A stretch of DNA of 64,000 bases. It comes from Pseudomonas kribbensis. Lineage in GTDB: Bacteria; Pseudomonadota; Gammaproteobacteria; Pseudomonadales; Pseudomonadaceae. The notes below the pieces were generated by a model. It was given only the letters and a program-made list of their open reading frames with translations. It did not search any database and had not been told where the DNA came from. A program made the position numbers and the translations under genes. The DNA is taken from NCBI RefSeq assembly GCF_003352185.1, contig NZ_CP029608.1, forward strand, positions 5,374,501-5,438,500, written 5' to 3'. This document shows, in pieces, positions 39,434-49,626 of this stretch (positions are counted from its first letter, which is position 1; each line of letters opens with the position of its first letter).

Positions 39434-39898
39434 TTAATGGACTGGCGCCCACGGCAGAATCGGAATCGCTGTCACCGCATTCTGCGGACTGCCCTCGATC
39501 AGGCGGTCGCTGTAGACCAGATACACCAGGGTATTGCGCTTCTTGTCGAGGAAACGCACCACCTGCATGGTCTTGAACACCAGCGAAGTGCGTTCCTTGA
39601 ACACCTCTTCGCCATCCTTCAACTCACCCTTGAAGTTGATCGGCCCCACCTGACGGCAAGCAATGGATGCCTCGGCACGATCCTCGGCCAGACCCAAACC
39701 ACCCTTCACGCCACCCGTCTTGGCGCGCGACAGATAGCAGGTCACACCCTCAACCTTTGGATCATCGAAGGCCTCGACCACGATCCGGTCATTCGGCCCG
39801 ACAAACTTGAACACCGTCGATACCTGGCCGATTTCCTCGGCCGAGGCCAGCAATGGCAACGCCATCAGCAAGCCCAACAATCCTTTTGCCATGCGCAT
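39434..39898 (-). CDS. creA: CreA family periplasmic protein
   Basis: The 154-residue protein has a signal peptide ([20 protein letters not shown]) and the CreA core [43 protein letters not shown]. Cysteines C54 and C81 could pair. E. coli CreA precedes creBCD, but its function is unknown; those genes are absent here. It follows proB by 11 bases, likely in one transcript. Confidence 0.9.
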   Translation of the reverse strand: MRMAKGLLGLLMALPLLASAEEIGQVSTVFKFVGPNDRIVVEAFDDPKVEGVTCYLSRAKTGGVKGGLGLAEDRAEASIACRQVGPINFKGELKDGEEVFKERTSLVFKTMQVVRFLDKKRNTLVYLVYSDRLIEGSPQNAVTAIPILPWAPVH

Positions 39899-39909
39899 TG
39901 CGCTTTTCC

Positions 39910-41028
39910 TCAGACCAGAATCAGGTTGTCACGGTGAACCAGTTCCGGCTCAGCCATGTAACCCAGCAAACCGACAATCGCATCCGACGACTGACCGATG
40001 ATTTTTTGTGCTTCCAGCGCGCTGTAGTTGGCCAGGCCACGGGCAATCTCACGACCGTCCGGCGCCACGCAAACCACCATTTCACCGCGACGGAAGCTGC
40101 CCTGGACCAGTTTGACGCCGACCGGCAGCAGACTCTTGTGACCTTCCGACAACGCAGAAACCGCGCCATCATCCAGCACCAGCGTGCCGCGGGTTTGCAA
40201 ATGGCCGGCCAGCCATTGCTTGCGCGCTGCCAGCATGCCGCGCTCAGGCGAAAGCAGCGTACCGATGCGTTCGCCCGCCTTCAGACGATCGAGCACCCGC
40301 TCCAGACGCCCACCGACAATAATGGTATGCGCACCGGAACGCGCCGCCAGACGCGCCGCGCGCAGCTTGGTCTGCATGCCGCCACGACCCAGCGCACCAC
40401 CGGTACCGCCCGCCACCGCATCCAGAGTCGGATCATCGGCACGCGCTTCGTAAATCAGCTGCGCGTCGGGGTTGTTGCGCGGATCAGCGTCGAACATGCC
40501 GTCGCGATCCGTCAGGATCACCAGCAGATCAGCCTCGACCAGGTTGGCCACCAGCGCAGCGAGTGTGTCGTTGTCGCCGAAACGGATCTCGTCGGTAACC
40601 ACGGTGTCGTTTTCGTTGATCACCGGAATGACTTTCAGCTCGACCAGCGCACGCAAGGTGCTGCGGGCGTTGAGGTAGCGCTTGCGATCAGACAGGTCGT
40701 CATGGGTCAGGAGAATCTGCGCCGTGTGCCGACCGTGCTCGGCAAAGCTCGACTCCCAGGCCTGCACCAGCCCCATCTGACCGATTGCCGCGGCAGCCTG
40801 GAGCTCGTGCATCGCACTGGGTCGTGCGGTCCAGCCCAAACGGCTCATGCCGGCCGCCACTGCCCCGGAGGACACCAGCACCAACTCGACGCCAGCCTCA
40901 TGCAAAGCCACCATCTGCTCGACCCAGACACCCATCGCCTTGCGATCAAGACCCTTGCCATCTGCTGTCAGCAAAGCGCTGCCGATCTTCACGACCCAAC
41001 GCTGCGCACCTGTCACCTTGCTCCGCAT
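39910..41028 (-). CDS. proB: Glutamate 5-kinase ProB
   Basis: The 372-residue enzyme starts at [11 protein letters not shown]; a second ATG directly upstream is equally possible, with AAGG in front. The amino-acid kinase domain (about 1-260) has [10 protein letters not shown] and INENDTV and [13 protein letters not shown] motifs. A C-terminal PUA domain (about 275-365) is present. It makes glutamyl phosphate in the first step of proline synthesis and is feedback-inhibited by proline in other bacteria. Confidence 0.95.
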   Translation of the reverse strand: MRSKVTGAQRWVVKIGSALLTADGKGLDRKAMGVWVEQMVALHEAGVELVLVSSGAVAAGMSRLGWTARPSAMHELQAAAAIGQMGLVQAWESSFAEHGRHTAQILLTHDDLSDRKRYLNARSTLRALVELKVIPVINENDTVVTDEIRFGDNDTLAALVANLVEADLLVILTDRDGMFDADPRNNPDAQLIYEARADDPTLDAVAGGTGGALGRGGMQTKLRAARLAARSGAHTIIVGGRLERVLDRLKAGERIGTLLSPERGMLAARKQWLAGHLQTRGTLVLDDGAVSALSEGHKSLLPVGVKLVQGSFRRGEMVVCVAPDGREIARGLANYSALEAQKIIGQSSDAIVGLLGYMAEPELVHRDNLILV

Positions 41029-41125
41029 CATCTTCAACCTTAGCTTGAGGACAGCGCGACCCAGCGCTGCCCGTGACGTTATTCTTGGTTACTCGTGACC
41101 AACAATCGATTTCCAGATACCAAAA

Positions 41126-41145
41126 CGCCGCTCGATTGAGCGGCG
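41126..41145 (-). terminator. obg terminator
   Basis: An 8-bp GC stem (41126-41133 with 41138-41145) is followed on the minus strand by TTTTGG, 20 bases after the obg stop. It isolates obg from proB. Confidence 0.8.
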
Positions 41146-41165
41146 CTTAAGTTTACTTCAACGAA

Positions 41166-42428
<1,263 letters not shown>

Positions 42429-42542
42429 TCAAGACATAAGACTCTTGCAAAAATGAGCGCAGCGACCCCAATCCACGACCTGCATCGCACGCCGGCAGCC
42501 CATACAAACAGCTTTGCAAGAGACTCACCCCACAAACGAAAA

Positions 42543-42564
42543 AGCCCCGTCGCAAGACAGGGCT
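42543..42564 (-). terminator. Terminator after rpmA
   Basis: A 9-bp stem with one mismatch (42543-42551 with 42556-42564) is followed on the minus strand by TTTTTCG, 19 bases after the rpmA stop. Partial read-through into obg is possible. Confidence 0.8.
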
Positions 42565-42582
42565 TCTCCAGCACTCTCGCAG

Positions 42583-42840
42583 TTAGGCTGCGACAACGCT
42601 CACGTAACGACGACCGAAGGCGCCTTTTACTTCAAACTTGATCACGCCTTCGATTTTCGCGAAGAGGGTGTGATCTTTACCCATGCCAACGCCGTAGCCA
42701 GCGTGGAATTGGGTGCCGCGCTGACGCACGATGATGTTGCCGGCCTTGATGACCTGGCCGCCATACATCTTCACGCCAAGGCGTTTGGCTTCTGAGTCGC
42801 GACCGTTACGGGTACTACCACCAGCTTTTTTGTGTGCCAT
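42583..42840 (-). CDS. rpmA: 50S ribosomal protein L27
   Basis: The 85-residue protein begins [22 protein letters not shown], the intact N-terminal tail that reaches the peptidyl-transferase centre. There is no Staphylococcus-type leader to be cut off. It lies 35 bases after rplU in a conserved pair. Confidence 0.97.
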
Positions 42841-42875
42841 GAGTTCAATTCTCCTAGTGAGGAATTAGGCTGTAA

Positions 42876-43187
42876 TTAAGCCTGAATACCGGTGATTTTG
42901 ATCTCGGTGAACCACTGGCGGTGGCCCATACGCTTCATGTGGTGCTTACGGCGACGGAACTTGATGATGCGGACTTTATCGTGACGACCTTGGGAGATCA
43001 CTTCAGCCTTGACGGTTGCGCCAGCAACAACAGGTGCGCCGATGTTCACGTCGTCGCCATTGGCGACCAACAGAACGCGGTCAAAAGTCACGGATTCGCC
43101 AGTAGCGACTTCCAGTTTTTCGATCTTCAGGTATTCACCTTCAGCGACCTTGTATTGCTTACCGCCGGTAACGATTACTGCGTACAT
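42876..43187 (-). CDS. rplU: 50S ribosomal protein L21
   Basis: The 103-residue protein starts at [18 protein letters not shown], the usual L21 start; a longer open frame upstream is spurious. It binds 23S rRNA and ends [26 protein letters not shown]. It is the first gene of the rplU-rpmA operon. Confidence 0.97.
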   Translation of the reverse strand: MYAVIVTGGKQYKVAEGEYLKIEKLEVATGESVTFDRVLLVANGDDVNIGAPVVAGATVKAEVISQGRHDKVRIIKFRRRKHHMKRMGHRQWFTEIKITGIQA

Positions 43188-43320
43188 GGTATTTCTCCGA
43201 TAATCCTGCTCACCCAGCTCTTTATAAGAAGAGGTATTGGCTGGCATGGCTGCATGGGGCTGGAACGGCCCAAGTGCAATTGCGTAAGGCAGGTGCTGCC
43301 CAGGAAGTTCAGGGTGCGCG

Positions 43321-43349
43321 ATTGTACGCAAGCTACAAGAGTCATGCAA
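43321..43349 (-). promoter_or_regulatory. rplU-rpmA promoter
   Basis: A TTGCAT -35 and a TACAAT -10 are 17 bases apart on the minus strand, with a GC-rich discriminator. The leader before rplU is about 125 bases, long enough for regulation; no known ribosomal leader was recognised. Confidence 0.75.
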
Positions 43350-43367
43350 GGGGCCGTCCATCGCGCC

Positions 43368-43396
43368 TTGACAGGCCCGGACGTGGGTCCTAGCAT
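43368..43396 (+). promoter_or_regulatory. ispB promoter
   Basis: A perfect TTGACA and a TAGCAT are 17 bases apart, about 30 bases before the ispB ATG. It diverges from the rplU promoter with only 18 bases between the -35 boxes. Confidence 0.7.
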
Positions 43397-43428
43397 GCCG
43401 CGCAACCCTTCTGGAGCACCTGTCGCTG

Positions 43429-44397
43429 ATGCAACCCCAAGCTTTCTACCGCGCGGTGGCGGACGATTTTAGCGCCGTCGACGGCATCATCAAGAAGCAG
43501 CTGACTTCCCGAGTGCCGCTGGTATCGAAAATCGGCGATTACATCACGTCGGCCGGCGGTAAACGCCTGCGTCCTTTATTAGTGCTGCTGTGCGGCAAGG
43601 CCCTCGGTCGCGAAGGCGACGACTTGCGCCTGCTGGCCGCCACCATCGAATTCCTGCACACCGCCACCCTGCTGCATGACGACGTGGTCGACATGTCCGG
43701 CATGCGCCGTGGCCGCTCGACCGCCAACGCCATGTGGGGCAACGCCCCGAGCGTGCTGGTCGGCGACTTCCTGTACTCGCGCTCGTTCGAAATGATGGTC
43801 GAACTGGGTTCGATGCCGGTGATGAAGATCCTGTCCCAGGCCACGCGCATCATCGCCGAAGGCGAAGTGTTGCAGCTGTCCAAGGTCCGTGACGCCAGCA
43901 CCACCGAAGAAACCTACATGGAAGTCATCCGCGGCAAGACCGCGATGCTCTTCGAGGCCTCGACCCACAGCGCCGCGGCGCTGGCCGGTGCCACCGCCGA
44001 GCAGAGCGAAGCCCTGCGCACCTTCGGCGATCACCTGGGCGTGGCGTTCCAGTTGGTCGACGACCTGCTCGACTACAAGGGCGACGCCGAAACCCTGGGC
44101 AAGAACGTCGGTGACGATCTGGCCGAAGGCAAGCCGACCCTGCCGCTGATCTACACAATGCGCGAAGGCACGCCAGAGCAAGCCGCACTGGTACGCCAGG
44201 CGATCCAGAAAGGCGGGATCGAAGACCTGGAAAGCATCCGCATTGCCGTGGAGGCGTCCGGTTCGCTGGAGTACACCGCACAACTGGCTCGCGATTATGT
44301 GGCCCGTGCGATCAAGTGCCTCGAAGCGCTGCCGGCCAGCGAATACCGCGATGCACTGGTTGAACTGAGCGAGTTCGCGGTCGCCCGCACGCACTGA
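43429..44397 (+). CDS. ispB: Octaprenyl (nonaprenyl-type) diphosphate synthase IspB
   Basis: The 322-residue trans-prenyltransferase has two aspartate-rich motifs: D84-D85-x-x-D88 (LLHDDVVD) and D211-D212-x-x-D215 ([11 protein letters not shown]). KRLRPLL near residue 45 binds the substrate. It makes the ubiquinone side chain from IPP; Pseudomonas mainly makes UQ-9, so the product is likely C45, though I cannot prove length from sequence. It is divergent from rplU. Confidence 0.93.
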   Translation: MQPQAFYRAVADDFSAVDGIIKKQLTSRVPLVSKIGDYITSAGGKRLRPLLVLLCGKALGREGDDLRLLAATIEFLHTATLLHDDVVDMSGMRRGRSTANAMWGNAPSVLVGDFLYSRSFEMMVELGSMPVMKILSQATRIIAEGEVLQLSKVRDASTTEETYMEVIRGKTAMLFEASTHSAAALAGATAEQSEALRTFGDHLGVAFQLVDDLLDYKGDAETLGKNVGDDLAEGKPTLPLIYTMREGTPEQAALVRQAIQKGGIEDLESIRIAVEASGSLEYTAQLARDYVARAIKCLEALPASEYRDALVELSEFAVARTH

Positions 44398-44416
44398 TCA
44401 ACGCCGCACCATCAAG

Positions 44417-44447
44417 AAACCGCAGCCTCCGCCGGAGCCTGCGGTTT
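44417..44447 (+). terminator. ispB terminator
   Basis: A 9-bp stem (44417-44425 with 44439-44447) with a 13-base loop is followed by a T-run. It lies 19 bases after the stop. Confidence 0.85.
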
Positions 44448-44522
44448 TTTGTTGCCTGCCATCCGCAGCTAAAACCTTATACAATGTGCGACTTTTAACA
44501 ACCCCCTCTCCAAGGAGCCTTA

Positions 44523-44864
44523 GTGAGCACGTTGCCACCCTGCCCGAAATGCAATTCCGAATACACCTACGAAGACGGCACCCAACTGGTGTGCCCGGAG
44601 TGCGCCCACGAGTGGTCTGCCGGCGGTGAAGCCGAAGTGGCGTCCGATGATGCCGTGAAGAAAGATTCGGTCGGCAACGTCCTGCAGGACGGCGACACCA
44701 TCACCGTGATCAAGGACCTGAAGGTCAAGGGCACCTCGCTGGTGGTCAAGGTCGGCACCAAGGTGAAGAACATCCGTCTGTGCGACGGCGACCACGACAT
44801 CGACTGCAAGATCGACGGCATCGGCCCGATGAAACTCAAATCCGAGTTCGTCAGAAAAGTCTGA
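44523..44864 (+). CDS. yjdM: Zinc-ribbon protein YjdM (PhnA family)
   Basis: The 113-residue protein uses a GTG start with AAGGAG upstream. The N-terminal zinc ribbon (CPKC...CPEC) and the PhnA core [24 protein letters not shown] are intact. Despite the old phnA name it is not a phosphonoacetate hydrolase; its role is unclear. A hairpin at 44875-44903 (9-bp stem, no T-run) may end the message. Confidence 0.92.
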   Translation: MSTLPPCPKCNSEYTYEDGTQLVCPECAHEWSAGGEAEVASDDAVKKDSVGNVLQDGDTITVIKDLKVKGTSLVVKVGTKVKNIRLCDGDHDIDCKIDGIGPMKLKSEFVRKV

Positions 44865-45025
44865 GTCTGCTGTCCTCCATCCCGCGCCCGCCGTGGGATG
44901 GAGCTTCGCCCTCCCCCGCTATCTCCAGCAAAACCACGCAATAGCCAAACGCCAGCCGTTTTGACCTTACGCAATCTTTACCCATAAAAAATCGCGAACC
45001 GCCAATAGGCGCTTGCTATTTGACG

Positions 45026-45044
45026 AATAAGAATTATTCTCATT
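45026..45044. promoter_or_regulatory. Candidate Fur box
   Basis: The 19-base palindrome AATAAGAATTATTCTCATT reads AATGAGAATAATTCTTATT on the other strand. The latter is close to the AATGAGAATNATTCTCATT form common at iron-regulated Pseudomonas promoters. It ends 27 bases before the ATG at 45072. Confidence 0.75.
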
Positions 45045-45059
45045 GAAACCCTTTCAATG
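45041..45059 (+). promoter_or_regulatory. Perfect inverted repeat next to the ribosome site
   Basis: CATTGAAA and TTTCAATG form an 8-bp perfect stem with a CCC loop. It overlaps the Fur box by four bases and reaches the first G of the GGAG ribosome site. It could be an operator or a translation-control hairpin. Confidence 0.45.
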
Positions 45060-45071
45060 GAGATGAGAACC

Positions 45072-45329
45072 ATGACTTATTTGATCGACGCCTGGCTGGA
45101 TCGCCCGCACCCGTACCTCAGGATCCTGCATCGGGAAACCGGGGAAGTCTGTGCAGTACTGGAAGAAGAAGCCCTGCATGAATTGCAGGATCAAGGGGAT
45201 CTGGACGTCAGTGGCCTGAGTTCCAGCGAACCGATGGTGCTCAAGGAGCTGGTGCGCAATCTGTTCCTGTTCTGCTATGCCCGGGCGTTGCGCCCGACCA
45301 GTGAGCTGCATCACAAGATCGAAGTATGA
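45072..45329 (+). CDS. Small conserved Pseudomonas protein behind a Fur box
   Basis: The 85-residue protein starts MTYLIDAWLDRPHPYLRIL, with GGAG nine bases upstream; an in-frame ATG five codons earlier would leave no ribosome site. It is acidic, with no signal peptide or membrane helix, and ends LFLFCYARALRPTSELHHKIEV. I recognise it as a Pseudomonas-type protein (I recall PA4570 as its PAO1 counterpart and as iron-regulated) without a known function. The upstream Fur box suggests induction under iron starvation. Confidence 0.75.
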   Translation: MTYLIDAWLDRPHPYLRILHRETGEVCAVLEEEALHELQDQGDLDVSGLSSSEPMVLKELVRNLFLFCYARALRPTSELHHKIEV

Positions 45330-45342
45330 GAACGGCGGAGAA

Positions 45343-45371
45343 ACCCTGCACAAGCCACGCTTGTGCAGGGT
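45343..45371. terminator. Strong hairpin between two convergent genes
   Basis: A perfect 13-bp stem (45343-45355 with 45359-45371) has a CAC loop and ends eight bases before the fklB stop. No T-run follows on either strand, so it may act as a bidirectional block or 3'-end protector. Confidence 0.6.
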
Positions 45372-45378
45372 AACGGGA

Positions 45379-45996
45379 TTACAGAACGTCGAGCAGCTCG
45401 ACGTCGAACACCAGAACGCTGTGCGGCGGGATGCTGCCAACGCCTTGAGCGCCGTAAGCCAGTTCGCTCGGCACGTACAGACGCCATTTGCTGCCGGCAT
45501 TCATCAGTTGCAGGGCTTCGGTCCAGCCGGCAATCACGCCGCCAACCGGGAATTCTGCAGGCTGGCCACGCTCGTAGGAACTGTCGAACACAGTGCCGTC
45601 GATCAGTGTGCCGTGGTAGTGAGTACGCACGTTGTCTTCACGGGATGGCTTGGCGCCTTCGCCCTGAGTCAGCACTTCGAATTGCAGACCGGAAGCCAAG
45701 GTGGTGATGCCGTCTTTCTTGGCGTTTTCGGCCAGGAACGCACGACCTTCGCCAGCGGCGGCTTCAGCCTTGGCAGCGGCTTCGGCTTGCATGATTTCGC
45801 GGATCACTTTGAAGCTGGCGGACAGCTCTTCCTGACCCACACGGCTTTGCTTGCCGGCGAATGCGTCGGTCAGACCGGCCAGGATGGCGTCCAGGCTGAC
45901 ACCCGGTGGCGGGTTGTCGCGCAGCTGGTCACCCAGCTGACGGCCGATGCCGTAGCTGACGCGGGTTTCGTCGGTGGACAGATTTACTTCGGACAT
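45379..45996 (-). CDS. fklB: FKBP-type peptidyl-prolyl isomerase FklB
   Basis: The 205-residue protein starts MSEVNLSTDETRVSYGIGRQLGDQL; the longer open frame is not conserved. An N-terminal dimerisation helix region (about 1-85) is followed by an alanine-rich linker helix and the FKBP domain (about 110-205) with YHGTLIDGTVFDSSYERGQPAEFPV. No signal peptide was seen, so it matches cytoplasmic FKBP22. Confidence 0.92.
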   Translation of the reverse strand: MSEVNLSTDETRVSYGIGRQLGDQLRDNPPPGVSLDAILAGLTDAFAGKQSRVGQEELSASFKVIREIMQAEAAAKAEAAAGEGRAFLAENAKKDGITTLASGLQFEVLTQGEGAKPSREDNVRTHYHGTLIDGTVFDSSYERGQPAEFPVGGVIAGWTEALQLMNAGSKWRLYVPSELAYGAQGVGSIPPHSVLVFDVELLDVL

Positions 45997-46122
45997 GACA
46001 CTGCTCCGCTGTGCGGACGGCCTCAGGACATGCCGTGCGTGCACAGCGCGTCCCGGCGCGCCCGGAACCAAAAGGGCGAGCAGACTAGCACAGATGTTCC
46101 GCCATTGATCAGGCCCTCGGCC

Positions 46123-46428
46123 CTACAGTGCCGAGCGCCAGGCCAGCGGGACTTTCAGGCTTTCTTCCGCACTGGCACCAAGTCCGCACATTTCGTCGTG
46201 CACCGAGGTGTGGACCAGGTTGAACGGCAGCACCGGAAAGTTGTGCAGGACATCCCGGGCATGCTCCACCGAACGCAGCATCAGCATCTTGCCCTGGGGA
46301 TCGCTCAACGGGTACGCCGCGCCGTGCATCCGCGCCTCGAGCAGGTAGATTCCGCCCTCCATGGAGATCAGGTTCAGCTCATCGACCTTCCTGGCGATGG
46401 CAAACGCATTCAACTCTTGCAGGTTCAT
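46123..46428 (-). CDS. DUF6482-type conserved protein
   Basis: The 101-residue protein is MNLQELNAFAIARKVDELNLISMEGGIYLLEARMHG... with a final LAWRSAL. It is soluble and has no signal peptide. I associate it with DUF6482, common in Pseudomonas, with moderate certainty. It stands alone between fklB and yqhA on the same strand. No function known to me. Confidence 0.65.
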   Translation of the reverse strand: MNLQELNAFAIARKVDELNLISMEGGIYLLEARMHGAAYPLSDPQGKMLMLRSVEHARDVLHNFPVLPFNLVHTSVHDEMCGLGASAEESLKVPLAWRSAL

Positions 46429-46507
46429 GAACGCACCTCACGCTGTGGCGAGCCGGGACGCCTACAGGGATATGCCTCGGCGCACCAAAGCACAAGCCAC
46501 AAACGAC

Positions 46508-46539
46508 ACCGCCCGTCTGTTTCGCAACAGACGGGCGGT
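46508..46539. terminator. Strong hairpin after the yqhA-type gene
   Basis: A perfect 14-bp stem (46508-46521 with 46526-46539) with TCGC loop is followed by TTGTT on the + strand and only GTCGTTTG on the minus strand. It lies after the minus-strand gene at 46564, so it probably ends that message despite the weak T-run. Confidence 0.6.
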
Positions 46540-46563
46540 TTTGTTACAACTTTCGACAACTCA

Positions 46564-47052
46564 TCAGTGCTTGGTGAGCTTGTCCAGGTAACCCATGGCA
46601 AACGCCGAGACCACGAAGGTCATGTGGATGATCACGTACCACATCAGATGCTGGGGATCGACGTTCTTGGCGTCCATGAAGATCCGCAGCAGGTGGATCG
46701 AAGAAATCGCCACGATCGACGCCGCCACTTTCATCTTCAGCGACGAGGAGTCCATGGTGCCCAGCCAGCTGAGCTTCTCTTTGCCTTCGTCGATGTTCAG
46801 CTCGGACACGAAGTTCTCGTAGCCGGAAATCATCACCATCACCAGCAAGCCGCCGACCAGCGCCATGTCGATCAGCGACAGCAGCACCAGAATCAGCTCG
46901 GACTCGGCCATGGAGAACACGTTGGGAATGACATGAAACACTTCCTGGAAGAATTTCAATGCCAGCGCCAGCAGCCCGAGGGACAGCCCGATGTAGATCG
47001 GCGCCAGCAGCCAGCGCGTGGCGTACATTGCATTTTCGATAAAGCGTTCCAT
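46564..47052 (-). CDS. UPF0114 membrane protein YqhA
   Basis: The 162-residue protein of the TIGR00645/UPF0114 family has three or four membrane segments (about 15-35, 53-78, 105-125, 137-155). It carries the conserved [24 protein letters not shown] start and the [28 protein letters not shown] centre. The function is unknown in all organisms I know. It is monocistronic. Confidence 0.9.
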   Translation of the reverse strand: MERFIENAMYATRWLLAPIYIGLSLGLLALALKFFQEVFHVIPNVFSMAESELILVLLSLIDMALVGGLLVMVMISGYENFVSELNIDEGKEKLSWLGTMDSSSLKMKVAASIVAISSIHLLRIFMDAKNVDPQHLMWYVIIHMTFVVSAFAMGYLDKLTKH

Positions 47053-47214
47053 TGACTCTCACACAAGGGGGGTTGTAATCGGCGGCGAGTATACCAGCCC
47101 CCCATGACAGCCAGAAACCGCCCGAAAATCCGCCACCTGCGTGTGTGTATCAAAGTTTTTCTGCTAGTGTCCAAACCATTGACAGCCCAGCGACAGTGGA
47201 CAGGACGACTGGAA

Positions 47215-49047
47215 ATGGATGTGCGATTGCCGTTAATGACTGCCGGAATTTGCTTCGCCTTATCGGTCGGAGGCTGCTCGCCCGGTGAAGAAAAAAAACA
47301 CCCGCTCAGCCTCGAACAGAAGACCGCGCAGTTCGAACATTCGCTGGACGCCATCACCGATCCGAAACTCAAGGATGCCGTGACCGAACTCGGCGGCTCG
47401 CTACTGCTGCTGGAGCGCGCGCAACAACGTCTCGACAACAAACCGCCCAGAACCGAATACGGCGAAGACGCCCTCGGCGTGCTCAAGCATTACCCGACGC
47501 CTCAAGCGCTGGTCGATACCTTCATCAACGGCCTGTTCGTGCTGCACAAGGACGCCAGTTCCGATTACCTCACCGACCTGCAGCCGGTGTTCCCCTTCAA
47601 CCTCAACATTCCGGGCGGGTTTCTGTTCCCCCATGGCGTGGAATGGCAATCGGTGACCCTGAGCAACAAACGGGTGATCGCCTACCAGCCGGAATGGTCG
47701 GAAACCGATCCGGGCATCCAACTGAGCCCTTCCAGCTCCAACGTCACCAACCCCGATGACCTGACCGTGACCTACCCGTTCATCGAAGGTCTGGACGCCG
47801 ACAAGAAAACCCGGCCGCGTCCGGTGAGCCTGCAAGGTCAGGTGGAAGTCATCGCCCCGAAACGCCTGCACAGTTTCGACCTGGGCAAAAAAGACGTCGG
47901 CCAGACCCGGACCGATGCCAACCTCAGCGTGAAACTGCTGAAGCTGGAAAAGAACTACGCCGAAGTCGAATTCAGCAACAGCCTGCCGCTTGCCCCGGAA
48001 GTCGCCAGCACGCCGCTCAATCCGCTGATCGTCCAGGCCCGCGATACGACCGGGCAATACCTGGTGCGCGCCGGCGCTATCAACGAAAGCCCCGAACAGA
48101 TCACCTTCTATCAAAAACAACTGGCGCACCTGCAACAGCAAAAGGCCTGGAGCGAGGATCTCGAGAAACAGCTGAACGACGACCAGCGCACCTTCGAACA
48201 GCAGCATACGCGCCGCTACAACAAGGTTTACTTCAACGGCCCGATCGACACCCTTGAAGTCAGCGTGCTGGATTTTTCCGAGGCGACCGTCACCCGCAAG
48301 CCACTGGACCTGCCGATCCGCGAATTCGACTCGCACACCACGGCGAAGACCGTGCAGCCGCTGGATCTGGCGATCACCGTCTACGACGACCAGGCCCCTA
48401 ACTGGCTCAAGGGTGCGTCATTGACCGAGGACGACCTGAAGAAAAGCATCCATATCCGCCAGTCAGTGGAAGAACCCAGCGCCGCCCGCATCGAGTTCGA
48501 TCACCGCAAGACCTTCAATGACGAACTGCTGGGCGACGACCTGGCTCCCGGCGAAAGCCCGGTGACGTTCTTCACTGAAAAACACAACGGCAAACTCGAC
48601 GAGCCGATCGAACTGCCGGCCGAGGCGTATCAGGTGGATCCGCTGCAAGCGACCATCACGTATGACTTGAACCTGTTTCCGGAAACCCCGGCAGTGGCCG
48701 TCGGTTCGATGCCACTGTTCCTCGCCACGGTGGCGAAACAGTCCTACGAAGCCAAGGCATTGCCCAAAGGTCTGGAAATCAGGAACAACGAACTGGTGGT
48801 CAACCTGAAGCTGTTTCCGGCCAACGAATGGCGATTCTTCGTCAAGGACGACAGCGGCAACTACCTGAAGCAGATCCTTTCGGTCAGCCACGACGCGAGC
48901 GCAGAAGGCCCGGCGCTGTTCGGCGTGCACTATTTCTACGGCCGCCCGACGCAGGTGGAAACCTATCAGCGAACCGACCTCGCCACCGTGCAGTACGGTT
49001 TTGAGGTCAAGCTCGAGAAGGCGCAGACCCAGGGCGCCGCGCCTTGA
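47215..49047 (+). CDS. Large lipoprotein of unknown function
   Basis: The 610-residue protein starts at MDVRLPLMTAGICFALSVGGC, whose lipobox (VGGC) gives a lipidated cysteine at residue 21; the longer open frame upstream is not coding-like. The rest is soluble, beta-rich and hydrophilic, with a short coiled-coil stretch near FYQKQLAHLQQQKAWSEDLEKQL. No named domain was recognised. The residue after the cysteine is Ser, so outer-membrane sorting is expected. It may share an envelope role with the convergent small gene 49054-49383. I recall similar proteins in other pseudomonads only. Confidence 0.75.
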   Translation: MDVRLPLMTAGICFALSVGGCSPGEEKKHPLSLEQKTAQFEHSLDAITDPKLKDAVTELGGSLLLLERAQQRLDNKPPRTEYGEDALGVLKHYPTPQALVDTFINGLFVLHKDASSDYLTDLQPVFPFNLNIPGGFLFPHGVEWQSVTLSNKRVIAYQPEWSETDPGIQLSPSSSNVTNPDDLTVTYPFIEGLDADKKTRPRPVSLQGQVEVIAPKRLHSFDLGKKDVGQTRTDANLSVKLLKLEKNYAEVEFSNSLPLAPEVASTPLNPLIVQARDTTGQYLVRAGAINESPEQITFYQKQLAHLQQQKAWSEDLEKQLNDDQRTFEQQHTRRYNKVYFNGPIDTLEVSVLDFSEATVTRKPLDLPIREFDSHTTAKTVQPLDLAITVYDDQAPNWLKGASLTEDDLKKSIHIRQSVEEPSAARIEFDHRKTFNDELLGDDLAPGESPVTFFTEKHNGKLDEPIELPAEAYQVDPLQATITYDLNLFPETPAVAVGSMPLFLATVAKQSYEAKALPKGLEIRNNELVVNLKLFPANEWRFFVKDDSGNYLKQILSVSHDASAEGPALFGVHYFYGRPTQVETYQRTDLATVQYGFEVKLEKAQTQGAAP

Positions 49048-49053
49048 TCGGTG

Positions 49054-49383
49054 CTAATGATCGAAAACGCCGAGATTGCGTCCGCGCCCGCCGTTGATCT
49101 GCCGCAACTGGGCTTGCAGGTGCAAGGACCAGATCTGCGGATCATTGGCCAGTTCGTAGCCGTGCATCGTCAGGCTTTCGACGATGGTATCGAGGATCGA
49201 TTCGGCGGCGACCGGCCCGTGGAACGGGCCCTGGGCCTTGATGGCGGAAGGTTGTTCACCGGCCATGCCGGCGGCGAAGAGTAAAGTCCACATGCCGGTA
49301 TCGCCGGCCAACGGCTTGATGGCGCATTCGATTCGGGTCACGAGACCCAGGCACTGACGGGTGAGGCAGAGGTTGCGCGACAT
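49054..49383 (-). CDS. Conserved hypothetical protein
   Basis: The 109-residue protein MSRNLCLTRQCLGLVTRIECAIKPLAGDTGMW... is convergent with the large lipoprotein, with six bases between the stops. It has three N-terminal cysteines and no signal peptide. Codon usage resembles that of its neighbours, and GAGGG lies about 10 bases upstream of the ATG. No domain was recognised. The stretch 49384-49580 upstream holds no confident gene; a possible 38-codon frame (49411-49527) is listed as a finding. Confidence 0.6.
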   Translation of the reverse strand: MSRNLCLTRQCLGLVTRIECAIKPLAGDTGMWTLLFAAGMAGEQPSAIKAQGPFHGPVAAESILDTIVESLTMHGYELANDPQIWSLHLQAQLRQINGGRGRNLGVFDH

Positions 49384-49584
49384 GGCGGCGACCCTCGGTA
49401 AAGCCGGTGTTCAGCCCTTGCTGAAGGACTGTTTCGATCCCGTGATACTGTCGATGTCCTTGAGCTGAGAATAGAAGAAAAGTCCGCCGCGCCAACCGCG
49501 CAGAACCAGAAGGCGCCGAATGGTCATTGTGTGAATATTGACGCCAGAGTGATGGCACATTTGCCGACGTTCGCGACAAAACAA

Positions 49585-49607
49585 AATGGGAGCACAAGGC
49601 TCCCATT
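49585..49607. terminator. Terminator of the Lon-like protease gene
   Basis: A 9-bp stem (49585-49593 with 49599-49607) has an ACAAG loop, with A-rich sequence on one side and TTT on the other. It lies 20 bases after the protease stop and can work in both directions. Confidence 0.85.
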
Positions 49608-49626
49608 TTTCTGACTGCAGCCTGGC

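Noticed and set aside
45277..47055. 592-codon + strand frame across fklB, DUF6482 and yqhA
   Set aside because: It runs antisense through three supported genes and has no domain.
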